A DNA stretch of 64,000 bases from Pseudomonadota bacterium (GCA_023451825.1 JAEXYA010000051.1:62001-126000); one strand, 5' to 3'; counted from the first letter of the stretch, positions 34,151-43,501 are shown. Notes: generated by a model not told the origin, from the sequence alone. A program made the numbers and translations.

Positions 34151-35283
34151 TCACTCACTCACCAACCCGTTCAAACACTCCGCCGCCTCGGCAAAGTCCT
34201 CCCTGAACTCCTGCACAACTGCCCCCGCCGACTTGACGCTGTCAATCAGCCCGACGCCCTGGCCGACGAAATAGCTCACCAGATCCCGCGCCTGCGCATT
34301 GCCCGCCGCGGCGGAACGATCGATCGACGCAAAGCATCGCGGCTGATCAGGCTCTGCAGCGGCATCGGCAGCGCGCCGGGGCTGTCCGGCCCGCGATCCC
34401 AGGCATCGGTCCACACCGAGCGCAGCTGCCGCGCAGGCTTGCCCGTGCGCCCTTTGGAGCGGATCGCATCGCGCGATGACGCCGCGATCATCTTCTCGCG
34501 AAAAATCTCCGACGTTTCGGACTCTGTTGTCGCCAGCCACACCGAACCCGTCCACGCGCCGGCCGCGCCCATGGCCATGCAGGCTGCCATCTGCTTGCCC
34601 GTCATGATGCCGCCGGCCGCCAGCACCGGCACATCGCGGATCGGCCTGATCGCCTTGATCACCTCCGGCACCAGCACCATGGTCGAGACCTCGCCGCAAT
34701 GGCCGCCCGCTTCGGTCCCTTGCGCCACGAGGATATCCACACCCGCCGCCACCTGCCGGATCGCATGTTCCTTCGCGCCCACAAGTGCCGCCACCGGCAC
34801 GCCATGCGCCTTGCCCATGTCGATCATCGCCTTCGGCGGCACGCCGAGCGCATTGGCGATCAGGCGGATCGGATGCCGGAAAGAAACGTCGAGCAAGCGC
34901 AGCGCCGTCTCGCCATCGAACGGCTGCGGCTGATCGGCAGAGACTTCGGTGATCTTGAGATCGACGCCGTATTTCTTCAGCAGGCTCTGTGTGAAGTCGC
35001 GATGCGCCGGCGTGATGCGACGCTCCAGCGATTTCCAGGTGACGTCCTTCTCGCCCGCAGTGGAGATATTCTCCGGGATCAACACATCCACGCCGTAGGG
35101 CTTGCCATCGACACGATCGTCGATCCATTTCAGCTCCTGTTCCAGCGTCTGCGGCGAATGCGCGGTGGCGCCAAGCACGCCAAAGCCACCGGCGCGGCTG
35201 ACGGCCGCGACGACATCGCGGCAGTGGCTGAAAGCGAGCAGGGGGAATTCTGCTCCCAGCATATCGCAGATTGGGGATTTCAT
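34151..35283 (-). pseudogene. Nitronate monooxygenase-like FMN oxidoreductase, frameshifted near the C-terminus
   Basis: The ATG at 35283 (GGGAG upstream) opens MKSPICDMLGAEFPLLAFSHCRDVVAAVSRAGGFGVLG, followed by the FMN/phosphate motifs VAQGTEAGGHCGEVSTMVLVP and VLAAGGIMTGKQMAACMAMGA of the 2-nitropropane dioxygenase family. At about 34316-34326 the frame slips: the first frame ends in an unrelated tail (stop at 34276), while another continues IDRSAAAGNAQARDLVSYFVGQGVGLIDS to 34151. The site is a CGATCGATCG tract; one lost CGAT unit, or one lost base, would explain it. Intact length would be about 378 aa. The last codons lie in a (TCAC)5 tract. Confidence 0.85.
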
Positions 35284-35597
35284 CGGCGTCTCTCCCGGCA
35301 CAGCCGCTTCATGTGGCGGCATTGGTGATGGAGGCTAGCGGAAGGACATGGGGAAGCAAGTGGCGCCATACTCTCTTTGTCATCACCCGCGAAAGCGGGT
35401 GATCCAGTATACGGCGGCGACAGTGATGAAGCTCGGCTTACAGTGTCTACTGGATCCCCGCATGCGCGGGGATGACACCAGAGTACATTCCGTCCCGCAA
35501 AATTCCGCACCTCTGCGTCTCGATTTCACCCTTGCGCTTTCGCGCCCCGCGGGAAATGCTGCGCACAACAAGCAAAACAAAATCCGGGAGTGAACGC
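35284..35597. other. Spacer with repeat, before the monooxygenase gene
   Basis: Apart from the palindromic repeat at 35378-35477, this stretch holds no supportable gene. It lies between the divergent nitronate monooxygenase and Baeyer-Villiger-type genes, so both promoters must be here. GGGAG at about 35586-35590 serves the start at 35598. Confidence 0.5.
35378..35477. repeat. Palindromic intergenic repeat, family D-related
   Basis: TGTCATCACCCGCGAAAGCG with GGTGATCCAGTA on the left is mirrored by TACTGGATCCCCGCATGCGC and GGGGATGACA on the right. The outer TGTCATC / GATGACA and inner GGATC arms are those of the copy at 19238, although the stem middle differs. Confidence 0.85.
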
Positions 35598-37259
35598 ATG
35601 GCCGCAGCGCAGCCGCAATCCGTCCAGACTCGCAGCAGCACCGCACAGACTGACGTCGTGGTCGTCGGCGCCGGCTTCTCCGGGCTCTATCTCCTGCACA
35701 AACTCCGTGGCCTCGGTCTGTCCGTCAAAGTTTTCGAGCAAGGTGGCGATGTCGGCGGCACCTGGTACTGGAACCGGTATCCCGGCGCGCGCTGCGATGT
35801 CGAAAGCATGCAGTATTCGTTTTCCTTCGACGACGAGTTGCAGCAGACCTGGGACTGGAGCGAGCGCTATGCGCCGCAGCCGGAAATCCTGCGCTATGCC
35901 GGCCATGTGGCCGAACGCTACGATCTTCGCCGTGACATCACCTTCAACACCCGCGTCGAATCCGCCGTGTTCGATGAGACCGGCAATCGCTGGACGGTGA
36001 CCACGTCGGACGGCGCGAGCACGACCGCGCAACATGTCGTGCTCGCCACTGGCTGTCTCTCCAATGCACGCTCGCCCGATTTCAAGGGGCTGAAGGATTT
36101 TCAGGGCAAGGTCTATCACACCGGCAGCTGGCCGCATGAGGAGGTGGATTTCACCGGCCTGCGCGTCGGCGTCATCGGCACCGGCTCGTCAGCCATCCAG
36201 TCGATCCCGCTGATCGCCGATCAAGCCGAGCAGCTTTTCGTGTTCCAGCGCACCGCGAATTTCAGTGTGCCGGCGCGCAACGCAAAGCTCACCGACGCCG
36301 AGCGAAAAGGTTTTCGCGATAATTATGCGGAAATCCGCCGCGCCGCGCGCGAAGACTATCGCAACGGGATCTACCAGCCGATGCCGGATCGCGGTGCGCT
36401 GGATGATCCCGACGATATCAGGCGCGAGAAATACGAAGCACGCTGGACCTCCGGCGGCCTCACTTTCATGGGCGTCTACAACAATCTTGGTCTGGAGCTT
36501 TCCGCAAACGACACCGCAGCCGGCTTCATCCGTGAGAAGATCGCCGACATCGTCAAGGATCCCGAGACCGCGCGGCTGCTGCAACCGAACAGCCATCCCG
36601 TCGGCACCAAACGGATCTGCGTCGATACCGATTATTACACCACCTTCAACCGGCCCAATGTGAAGCTTGTCGATATCAAGACCCATCCCATCGAGGAGAT
36701 CACGGCGAGCGCCGTGCGCACGGGTGGCAAGGACTATGAGGTCGACGCCCTCGTGCTCGCCACCGGTTTCGATGCGATGACCGGCTCCGTCGCCAAGATC
36801 GACATCCGCGGCCGCAACGGCCAGGCGCTGAACGACAAATGGGCGGAAGGCCCGCGCACCTATCTGGGCCTGATGAGCGCCGGCTTTCCGAACCTGTTCA
36901 TCATCACCGGTCCGGGCTCACCGTCGGTACTATCCAACATGCTGGTGTCCATCGAGCAGCATGTGGACTGGATCACCGACTGCGTGTCGTCGATGCGCAA
37001 GCGTGGCGCCGAGACCATCGAGGCGACGCGCGCGGCCGAGGACAAATGGGTCGATCACGTCAACGAGGTGGCGTCAGCCACGCTCTATCCGCAGGCGAAT
37101 AGCTGGTACATGGGCGCGAACATCCCGGGCAAGCCGCGCATCTTCATGCCCTATATCGGCGGCGTCGGCGTGTATCGAAAGATCTGCGACGAGGTGGCGG
37201 CGAAGGGATATGAGGGATTCGAGTTGGGAGTGACGCAGCGTGAGGCCGTCAGCGCCTGA
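35598..37259 (+). CDS. Flavin-dependent Baeyer-Villiger-type monooxygenase
   Basis: The 553-aa protein has the FAD Rossmann motif VVVGAGFSGLYLLHKL at about residues 20-35, GGDVGGTWYWNRYPGARCDVES, the NADPH motif VGVIGTGSSAIQ near 195, and the Baeyer-Villiger fingerprint F-x-G-x3-H-x3-W-P as FQGKVYHTGSWP at 168-179. It should insert one oxygen into a ketone next to the carbonyl, or act on a related carbonyl. The start at 35598 with GGGAG upstream is preferred to an in-frame start at 35472. The downstream SDR, convergent with it, may supply or use the ketone or alcohol. Confidence 0.92.
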   Translation: MAAAQPQSVQTRSSTAQTDVVVVGAGFSGLYLLHKLRGLGLSVKVFEQGGDVGGTWYWNRYPGARCDVESMQYSFSFDDELQQTWDWSERYAPQPEILRYAGHVAERYDLRRDITFNTRVESAVFDETGNRWTVTTSDGASTTAQHVVLATGCLSNARSPDFKGLKDFQGKVYHTGSWPHEEVDFTGLRVGVIGTGSSAIQSIPLIADQAEQLFVFQRTANFSVPARNAKLTDAERKGFRDNYAEIRRAAREDYRNGIYQPMPDRGALDDPDDIRREKYEARWTSGGLTFMGVYNNLGLELSANDTAAGFIREKIADIVKDPETARLLQPNSHPVGTKRICVDTDYYTTFNRPNVKLVDIKTHPIEEITASAVRTGGKDYEVDALVLATGFDAMTGSVAKIDIRGRNGQALNDKWAEGPRTYLGLMSAGFPNLFIITGPGSPSVLSNMLVSIEQHVDWITDCVSSMRKRGAETIEATRAAEDKWVDHVNEVASATLYPQANSWYMGANIPGKPRIFMPYIGGVGVYRKICDEVAAKGYEGFELGVTQREAVSA

Positions 37260-37260
37260 T

Positions 37261-37344
37261 TGTAGGGTGGGCAAAGCGAAGCGTGCCCACCACTCCGACG
37301 CACGTTGAGTAATGGTGGACACGCTACGCTTTGCCCACCCTACA
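37261..37344. repeat. Palindromic intergenic repeat, family C copy 1
   Basis: TGTAGGGTGGGCAAAGC at the left and GCTTTGCCCACCCTACA at the right are perfect complements, with CGTGCCCACCA / TGGTGGACACG-like inner arms. It separates the convergent monooxygenase and SDR genes. Other copies are at 40449 and 60764. Confidence 0.9.
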
Positions 37345-37346
37345 GA

Positions 37347-38129
37347 TCAGAACGCCGTATATCCGCCATCGATCACGAACGTATCCGCGGTGTGATAGCT
37401 CGACGCCTTGCTCATCAGATACACCGCGATGCCGCCGAAATCCGATGGTTCGCCGAAACGCCGCGTCGGAATGCGCGGCATCACATTGGCGACGAACTTG
37501 TCGTTGCCCATGATGCCTGCGGTCATGTCGCTCTTGATCCAGCCCGGCAGGATCGCATTCGCCGTCACGCCCTGGCGCGCCAACTCCACCGCGAGCGCAC
37601 GCACCAGCGCATTGATGGCCGCCTTGGTCGCCGCATAATGCTCGTTGCGCGCGGTGCCGAAGATCGAGGCGAGGCTCGATGTCGCCACCAGCCGACCGAA
37701 CTTGTCGCCGGCTTCGGCGCGCTCGGTCATGTGCCGCGCGGCCACTTGAAACGCGTGGAAGACGCCGTCCAGATTGGTCGCGAACATCGTGCGCCATTGC
37801 TCTTCGGTGCGATCGATAAAATTGTGCCGGCCGCCGCCGCCGATGCCGGCATTGGCGAAACAGCCATCGACGCGGCCGAAGGTTTTCAGCGTGGACTCCA
37901 TCGCAGCCTTCACCGATGCGGGATCGGTGACGTCGCAGATCACAGTCTGCACCTTGCCGGCCAGACCATCCATGCTCGCGGCAGCCGCCTTGTTCTTCTC
38001 CGCATTGCGGCTCCAGATCGCCACATTGCAGCCGGCCGCAGCCAGCGCCTGGGCGATGCCAAGGCCGATACCGCCATTGCCGCCGGTGACGACGGCCACG
38101 CGGCCACTGAGATCGAAGATAGTGCTCAT
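37347..38129 (-). CDS. Short-chain dehydrogenase/reductase
   Basis: The 260-aa SDR has the cofactor loop TGGNGGIGLGIAQAL at about residues 16-30, NAGIGGGGRH, the catalytic Ser in LVATSSLASIFG and Tyr-x3-Lys in HYAATKAAINAL, and PGWIKSDMT. The C-terminal SYHTADTFVIDGGYTAF fits the family. It probably oxidises an alcohol or reduces a ketone linked to the neighbouring monooxygenase or CoA genes; the substrate is not known. It is divergent from the enoyl-CoA hydratase gene at 38289. Confidence 0.93.
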   Translation of the reverse strand: MSTIFDLSGRVAVVTGGNGGIGLGIAQALAAAGCNVAIWSRNAEKNKAAAASMDGLAGKVQTVICDVTDPASVKAAMESTLKTFGRVDGCFANAGIGGGGRHNFIDRTEEQWRTMFATNLDGVFHAFQVAARHMTERAEAGDKFGRLVATSSLASIFGTARNEHYAATKAAINALVRALAVELARQGVTANAILPGWIKSDMTAGIMGNDKFVANVMPRIPTRRFGEPSDFGGIAVYLMSKASSYHTADTFVIDGGYTAF

Positions 38130-38288
38130 GGGTGTTTCCTCGCCTGGCGCAGGTTATGCCTGCGTCCTTGGTTGATCAGCTTTCCAATCGGGAGCATGGA
38201 CAAGCACGTCCGAAAAATCAAATATGCTGACCGACATTCAATCGCGCCCACCGCGCGGAATAAACGCATATCAGCCTGCGAGGAAACC

Positions 38289-39080
38289 ATGCAGTTCAAA
38301 CACGTCACCCTCGATTTCGACGGCAATGTCGCCATCCTGAAACTCGATCATCAGGAAGTGATGAACGCCGTCTCCATCGACATGCTCGGCGGCCTCGCTG
38401 AAGCGCTGGCGGAAATCGACGAGCGCCGCGACGATGTGCGCTGCCTCGTCATCACCGGCGCCGGCCGTGCCTTCTGCACCGGCGCCAATCTGCAGGGCCG
38501 CAACAACGGCATCACCAAGCGCAACAGCGCCGGCGCGACGCTGGAGACCGCCTTCCATCCGTTCCTGCGCAAACTGCAGGGCCTGCATTGCCCGATCATC
38601 ACCGCCGTCAACGGGCCCGCCGCCGGCGCCGGGATGAGCTTCGCGCTGATGGGCGATCTCATCCTGTGTGCGAAGTCGTCCTATTTCCTGCAGGCCTTCC
38701 GCCGCATCGGCCTCGTGCCGGATTGCGGTTCGACCTGGATCCTGCCGCGCCTGATCGGTAAGGCGCGCTCCGTCGAGCTATCCTTGCTCGGCGAAAAGCT
38801 TCCCGCCGAGAAAGCGCTGGAATGGGGCCTCATCAATCGCGTTTATGATGACGCGGTGCTGATGGAAGAAGCGATGAAGCTCGCGCATGATCTCGCCAAT
38901 GGCCCGACGGTCGCGCTGTCGCTGATCCGCACGCTGTATTGGGAAAGCCAGGACAATACGTTCGAAGATCAGATCAATCTCGAAGTGAAGTCGCAGCGCA
39001 TCGCCGGCAACTCGCCGGACTTCAAGGAAGGCGTCACGGCCTTCCTCGAAAAGCGCCCCGCAAAATTCACGGGCAAGTAA
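38289..39080 (+). CDS. Enoyl-CoA hydratase/isomerase family protein (1)
   Basis: The 263-aa crotonase-fold protein shows both oxyanion-hole segments: TGAGRAFCTGANLQGR and AVNGPAAGAGMSFALMGDLI, then IGLVPDCGSTWILPRLIG. The single catalytic Glu pattern is not obvious, since the second acidic site reads PDCGSTW, as in PaaG-like isomerases. It has a GAGGAAACC Shine-Dalgarno. It abuts the phosphotransferase gene with no gap and the set continues to DUF6285, so a single operon of fatty or aromatic acyl-CoA breakdown is likely. Confidence 0.92.
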   Translation: MQFKHVTLDFDGNVAILKLDHQEVMNAVSIDMLGGLAEALAEIDERRDDVRCLVITGAGRAFCTGANLQGRNNGITKRNSAGATLETAFHPFLRKLQGLHCPIITAVNGPAAGAGMSFALMGDLILCAKSSYFLQAFRRIGLVPDCGSTWILPRLIGKARSVELSLLGEKLPAEKALEWGLINRVYDDAVLMEEAMKLAHDLANGPTVALSLIRTLYWESQDNTFEDQINLEVKSQRIAGNSPDFKEGVTAFLEKRPAKFTGK

Positions 39081-40079
39081 TTGAGTTCGGCCTCGGTCGC
39101 CGAACTATTATCACGCAGCGTCACGTCGTGGTGCGAAGGCGCCACCGGCGTGACGGATGCAAAACGTTTGTCCGGTGGTGCGAGTCAAGAGACGTGGTCG
39201 TTCGACATCACGCATCCCGACGGCGCCATCGGCGCGATCCTGCGCCGGGCACCACCGGGCTACGGCGCTGCGCCCGGCCGGGCGGCGGGACTGGATGCCG
39301 AAGCCGTGCTGATGCAACTGGCTTATGACGCAGGCGTGCCCTCGCCGAAGGTGCTGCACGTTTTGCAGGCAGTCGATGAACTTGGCACTGGTTTCATCAT
39401 GCAGCGAGTCGCTGGTGAAACGATTCCGCGAAAAATTTTGCGTGACAACGAATACGCGTCCGCGCGGCCGAAACTGGCGCGGCAATGCGGAGAAATTCTC
39501 GCCGGCATCCACGGATTGCCTGCCTCTGGTTTGCCGCAGCTCCGCCGCATGGATGCCGCAACAGAAATCGCGGAATTGCAGCAGGAGATCGACAATTTCG
39601 ATTGGCCGAGGCCGGTTTTCGAACTCGCTTTGCGCTGGCTGCGCGATCATGATCCCGGCCCATCCGAACGATTCACGCTGGTGCATGGCGATTTCCGCCA
39701 CGGCAATCTGATGATCGGAAGCGATGGCGTGCGCGCCGTGCTTGATTGGGAGCTCGCGCATCTCGGCGATCCCATGGAAGATCTCGGCTGGATCTGCGTG
39801 AACTCCTGGCGCTTTGGTGAGATCGACAAACCGGTCGGCGGCTTCGGCGCTTATGAAGATTTGTTCGCCGGTTATGAAGCCGCGAGCGGCATCAAGGTCG
39901 ATCCTGCACGCGTCAAATTCTGGGAAGTGATGGGCACGCTGCGCTGGGGCGTGATGTGCGTCGGCATGATGCAGCGGTTTCGCCTTGGGCCGGATCACTC
40001 GATGGAGCGCGCAATGATCGGGCGACGATCATCGGAGACGGAGATCGATCTGCTCAGGCTGCTGGCGCCGAGGAGCTAG
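39081..40079 (+). CDS. Phosphotransferase family protein (APH/choline kinase-like, acyl-CoA-linked)
   Basis: The 332-aa kinase-fold protein has the aminoglycoside phosphotransferase motif RFTLVHGDFRHGNLMIG (catalytic Asp) at about residues 200-216 and the metal site VLDWELAHLGDPMEDLGW. This subgroup (similar to the kinase domain of ACAD10/11) is usually next to acyl-CoA dehydrogenases and may phosphorylate 4-hydroxyacyl groups. It begins with TTG directly after the TAA of the hydratase gene, a zero-gap junction that implies coupled translation. Confidence 0.88.
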   Translation: MSSASVAELLSRSVTSWCEGATGVTDAKRLSGGASQETWSFDITHPDGAIGAILRRAPPGYGAAPGRAAGLDAEAVLMQLAYDAGVPSPKVLHVLQAVDELGTGFIMQRVAGETIPRKILRDNEYASARPKLARQCGEILAGIHGLPASGLPQLRRMDAATEIAELQQEIDNFDWPRPVFELALRWLRDHDPGPSERFTLVHGDFRHGNLMIGSDGVRAVLDWELAHLGDPMEDLGWICVNSWRFGEIDKPVGGFGAYEDLFAGYEAASGIKVDPARVKFWEVMGTLRWGVMCVGMMQRFRLGPDHSMERAMIGRRSSETEIDLLRLLAPRS

Positions 40080-40082
40080 AAC

Positions 40083-40451
40083 ATGCAGGACGAACCGAGG
40101 CCGGATGAACTGGTGAAAGCCGTCGCGGATTTTCTCCGCAACGACATCGCCCCGCAGATGTCCGGTCATGCGGGTTTCAAGCTGCGCGTTGCGATCAATG
40201 CGCTGGATCTGGTGACGCGGCAGTTGACGCTCGCGGATGACAGCGATGCCGCGGAGCTGCATCGATTGACGATGCTGCTCGGCGTGAATGGCGATCTGTC
40301 CGCATTGAATCGCGATCTTGCCGAGGCCATCCGCAGCGGCAATCTCGACCTTTCGTCGCCCGGGCTGAAGGATCATCTGTGGCAGACGACGCTGGCGAAG
40401 CTGGAGGTCGATCAGCCCGGTTACGCGGCGTATAAGAGAGAGAAGGAGTAG
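40083..40451 (+). CDS. DUF6285 domain protein
   Basis: The 122-aa protein (RPDELVKAVADFLRNDIAPQMSGHAGFKLRVAINALDLVTRQLTL...) belongs to the DUF6285 group, small helical proteins of unknown function found after such phosphotransferases. It starts 4 bases after the phosphotransferase stop. It has no membrane segment. Its TAG stop is formed by the first bases of the family C repeat (TAGGGTGGGC), so repeat insertion may have set the present end. Confidence 0.82.
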   Translation: MQDEPRPDELVKAVADFLRNDIAPQMSGHAGFKLRVAINALDLVTRQLTLADDSDAAELHRLTMLLGVNGDLSALNRDLAEAIRSGNLDLSSPGLKDHLWQTTLAKLEVDQPGYAAYKREKE

Positions 40452-40527
40452 GGTGGGCAAAGCAAAGCGTGCCCACCATCGAGTGTCGTGAAGGTGGTGG
40501 TGGGCACGCTACGCTTTGCCCACCCTA
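40449..40527. repeat. Palindromic intergenic repeat, family C copy 2
   Basis: TAGGGTGGGCAAAGC on the left is complemented by GCTTTGCCCACCCTA on the right. It overlaps the DUF6285 stop codon and ends 10 bases before the next hydratase stop. It fills the gap between convergent genes. Confidence 0.9.
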
Positions 40528-40536
40528 AGCCCTGCC

Positions 40537-41316
40537 TTACTTCCCTTTCCAGTTCGGCTTGCGCTTTTCCGAAAACGCCTTCGGGCCTTCCACATAGTCT
40601 TCCGATGCCGCCATCTCCTTCACCGCGGGATAGTCGCGCTGTTCGGTGATGGCCTGTTCGAGCGACACCGCCATGCCCTTCTGGATCGCCTGCTTCGACG
40701 CGCGGATCGACATCGGCGAGTTCTGGCAGATGGTCTCGGCCCAGCGCAGCGCAGCGTTCAGCGCTTCGCCTTGCGGCACCACTTCATTTACGAAGCCGAG
40801 CTCATAACCCTCCTGCGCCTTCACGTGGCGTGCAGTGAGGATCATGCCCATGGCGCGCTTCATGCCGATCTGGCGCGGCAGGCGCTGCAGGCCGCCGGCG
40901 AGTGCGGCAAGGCCGACGCGCGGCTCCGGCAGGGCGAAGGTTGCGTTCTCGGCAGCGATGATGAGATCGCAGGCCAGCGCGATTTCAAAACCGCCGCCCA
41001 TGGCCACGCCGTTCACGGCAGCGATGATCGGCTTGTCGCAATCGAAGCGCGCGGTGAGGCCAGCGAAGCCCGATGTGTTCCAGCCGCGCTTGCCACCGGC
41101 CGCCTGCCATTTCAGGTCGTTGCCGGCGCAGAACGCCTTGTCACCGGCGCCGGTGACCACGGCCACCCATTGCTCGGGATCGTTGGCGAATTCGTTGAAT
41201 ACTTCATGCAACTCGTTATGCGCATCGGTGTGCAGCGCGTTGTAAACTTCCGGGCGCGACAGCGTGACGATGGTGATCGGGCCCTTGCGGGTGACGGTGG
41301 AGAATTGCAGAGCCAT
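40537..41316 (-). CDS. Enoyl-CoA hydratase family protein (2)
   Basis: The 259-aa crotonase has GAGDKAFCAGNDLKWQ and AAVNGVAMGGGFEIALACDLI as oxyanion-hole segments, then ALPEPRVGLAALAGGLQRLPR with a catalytic Glu in LPEPRVG. ATG at 41316 has GGGAGG eight bases upstream. It is divergent from the acyl-CoA dehydrogenase gene at 41465, so both could share the 148-base control region. Confidence 0.94.
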   Translation of the reverse strand: MALQFSTVTRKGPITIVTLSRPEVYNALHTDAHNELHEVFNEFANDPEQWVAVVTGAGDKAFCAGNDLKWQAAGGKRGWNTSGFAGLTARFDCDKPIIAAVNGVAMGGGFEIALACDLIIAAENATFALPEPRVGLAALAGGLQRLPRQIGMKRAMGMILTARHVKAQEGYELGFVNEVVPQGEALNAALRWAETICQNSPMSIRASKQAIQKGMAVSLEQAITEQRDYPAVKEMAASEDYVEGPKAFSEKRKPNWKGK

Positions 41317-41464
41317 GGTGGCCTCCCGGTTTTGAGTGCGGTGTTTTTCGTTGCGCAGAATTTCGAGCGCGGCATGGCTGCGCTTGACTTGGCCACACGA
41401 TGCCATCTTAATCGCCCGATTAACAAGAGCAACAAAGCTCGCATAAGACATCGGGAGCAGCGCC

Positions 41465-42739
41465 GTGGATTTTTCTTTACCGGCCGATCTGGTCGCCTAT
41501 CTCGCCGAACTCGACAGTTTTATCTTGCGCGAGATCAAACCGCTCGAAGAGCAGGATGACAATATCCGCTTCTTCGATCATCGCCGCGAATGGGCGCGCA
41601 CCGATTTCGACAATGGTGGCCTGCCACGCCATGAATGGGAAAAGCTGCTGCGCGAGGCCAAGAACCGCGCCGATGCTGCCGGCCATCTCCGCTTCGCGAT
41701 TCCCAAGCGTTATGGCGGCAAGGATGGCAGCAATCTCTGGATGGCCGTCATCCGCGAGCATTTTGCGAGCAAGGGTCTCGGCCTGCACAACGATCTGCAG
41801 AACGAACACTCCATCGTCGGCAATCTGCCGCTGGTGACGATGCTGGATCGGTATGGGCGCGACGATCAGAAGGAGATGATCGAAGGCTCCATCACCGGAA
41901 AATATCGCATCACCTTTGGTCTCACGGAGCCCGAACACGGCTCCGATGCCACGCATATGGAGACCACGGCGGTCGAGACCACGCGCGATGGGGTTAAGGG
42001 GTGGCTCATCAATGGCGAGAAGATGTGGACCACGGGCATGCATGTCGCCACGCATTGCTCGGTGTTTGCGCGCACCTCGGGCAAGGACGGCGATGCGCGC
42101 GGCATCACCTGTTTCCTGGTGCCGGCGAAAACGGATGGCGTGAAGGTTGAAGAATATATGTGGACCTTCAATATGCCGACGGATCATCCGCGGGTGTCGT
42201 TCACCGACGTGTTCGTGCCGGAGGATGCGTTGTTCGGCGAGATCGGACGCGGCCTCTCATTGGCGCAGTGTTTCGTGCACGAGAATCGCATCCGCCAGGC
42301 GGCCAGCTCGCTCGGCGCGGCCGTCTATTGCATCAACGAGAGCGTCAAATATGCGCGTGAACGAAAGCCGTTCGGCGAGGAGCTGGCGCGCAATCAGGGT
42401 ATCCAGTTTCCGCTAGTGGAGCTTGCCACGCAGGCCGAGATGCTGCGGCTGCTGATCCGCAAGACGGCGTGGGAGATGGACCAGCTGACCCAGGCACAGG
42501 TCGAGCACACGCTGTCGGACAAGGTGTCCATGTGTAACTACTGGGCCAACCGGTTGTGCTGTGAATCTGCCGATCGCGCGATGCAGGTGCATGGCGGCAT
42601 GGGCTATTCGCGGCACAAGCCATTCGAGCATATCTACCGCCACCACCGTCGCTATCGCATCACCGAAGGCAGCGAAGAAATCCAGAAACGCAAGGTGGCG
42701 GGGTTTTTGTTCGGGTATATGGGCGTCAATAAGCACTGA
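41465..42739 (+). CDS. Acyl-CoA dehydrogenase
   Basis: The 424-aa flavoprotein shows the FAD/substrate segments of the acyl-CoA dehydrogenase family: RITFGLTEPEHGSDATHMETTA, INGEKMWTTGMHVATHC, and the C-terminal MQVHGGMGYSRHKPFEHIYRHHRRYRITEGSEEIQKRKVAGF. It starts at a GTG with GGGAG upstream. Electrons from it go through ETF to the ETF-QO encoded at 6830. The acyl chain is not specified. A family B repeat follows. Confidence 0.95.
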   Translation: MDFSLPADLVAYLAELDSFILREIKPLEEQDDNIRFFDHRREWARTDFDNGGLPRHEWEKLLREAKNRADAAGHLRFAIPKRYGGKDGSNLWMAVIREHFASKGLGLHNDLQNEHSIVGNLPLVTMLDRYGRDDQKEMIEGSITGKYRITFGLTEPEHGSDATHMETTAVETTRDGVKGWLINGEKMWTTGMHVATHCSVFARTSGKDGDARGITCFLVPAKTDGVKVEEYMWTFNMPTDHPRVSFTDVFVPEDALFGEIGRGLSLAQCFVHENRIRQAASSLGAAVYCINESVKYARERKPFGEELARNQGIQFPLVELATQAEMLRLLIRKTAWEMDQLTQAQVEHTLSDKVSMCNYWANRLCCESADRAMQVHGGMGYSRHKPFEHIYRHHRRYRITEGSEEIQKRKVAGFLFGYMGVNKH

Positions 42740-42744
42740 GCTGC

Positions 42745-42845
42745 TAGGATGGGTAGAGCCAAGGCGCAACGCGCCGGAGCGAAACCCATCGGGCCATCGA
42801 TGTGGCAACTACGGTGATGGGTTTCGCTTCGCTCTACCCATCCTA
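42745..42845. repeat. Palindromic intergenic repeat, family B copy 2
   Basis: TAGGATGGGTAGAGC at the left and GCTCTACCCATCCTA at the right form the outer stem, with GAAACCCATC / GATGGGTTTC inside. It lies between the convergent acyl-CoA dehydrogenase and HAD-phosphatase genes. Confidence 0.88.
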
Positions 42846-42856
42846 CGGCTGCGGAA

Positions 42857-43501
42857 TTAATCGATCAGCGCCGTAATCTCGCTCGGCGCCATCACCAAAT
42901 GCTTCGCGCCAGCCTCGGTCAACTCCGTGCGTCCGCCATAACCATATACGGCGCCGATCGCGGATATGCCGTTATTCGCGGCGCCGATCACATCATGCTT
43001 GCGATCGCCGATCATGATCGCGCGTGCCGGATCGGTCTCGGTCTCATCCAGTGCGTAGCGTAGCAGGTCACTCTTATCGACCCGCGTGCCATCCAGCTCC
43101 GAGCCGAACACGCGCGTAAAGTATTTGCGCAGTTCGAAGTGATCGATGATGCGATCAGCGAACACATGCGGCTTGCTGGTAGCCACAAACAATTTGCGCC
43201 CGGAGCCATGCAGTGCCGCCAACACCGGGACAATGCCGTCATACAGCGTGTTCTCGAACAGGCCGATCGTACCGAAACGCTCGCGATAAAGTTCGACGCC
43301 GCGGTCGGCATGTTCTTCGCCACCGAGCAGCGCGACAAAACTCGCGCGCAGCGGCGGGCCGATGCACCAGGTCAGCTCGTCCTGCGTCGGCACCGGAATG
43401 TTCAGCTTTTCGAGCGCGTATTGGATCGAGCCGGTGATGCCGGGTTTGGGATCACTCAGCGTGCCGTCGAGATCGAAGAACACGGTGTCAATGTTGCGCA
43501 T
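42857..43501 (-). CDS. HAD-family hydrolase (phosphoglycolate phosphatase-like)
   Basis: The 214-aa phosphatase has motif I DTVFFDLDGTLSD (Asp nucleophile near residue 10), motif II LFVATSKP, and motif III/IV with MIGDRKHDVIGAANNGI. The helical cap (residues 20-80) suits subclass I. It is close to phosphoglycolate phosphatases but could act on other phosphates. The start overlaps the stop of the TIGR02301 gene by one base (TGATG). Confidence 0.92.
   Translation of the reverse strand: MRNIDTVFFDLDGTLSDPKPGITGSIQYALEKLNIPVPTQDELTWCIGPPLRASFVALLGGEEHADRGVELYRERFGTIGLFENTLYDGIVPVLAALHGSGRKLFVATSKPHVFADRIIDHFELRKYFTRVFGSELDGTRVDKSDLLRYALDETETDPARAIMIGDRKHDVIGAANNGISAIGAVYGYGGRTELTEAGAKHLVMAPSEITALID

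Noticed and set aside
37305..38288. A long 5' extension to the first enoyl-CoA hydratase.
   Set aside because: It would run antisense through the SDR gene and into a repeat. The ATG at 38289 has a good Shine-Dalgarno and gives normal family length.
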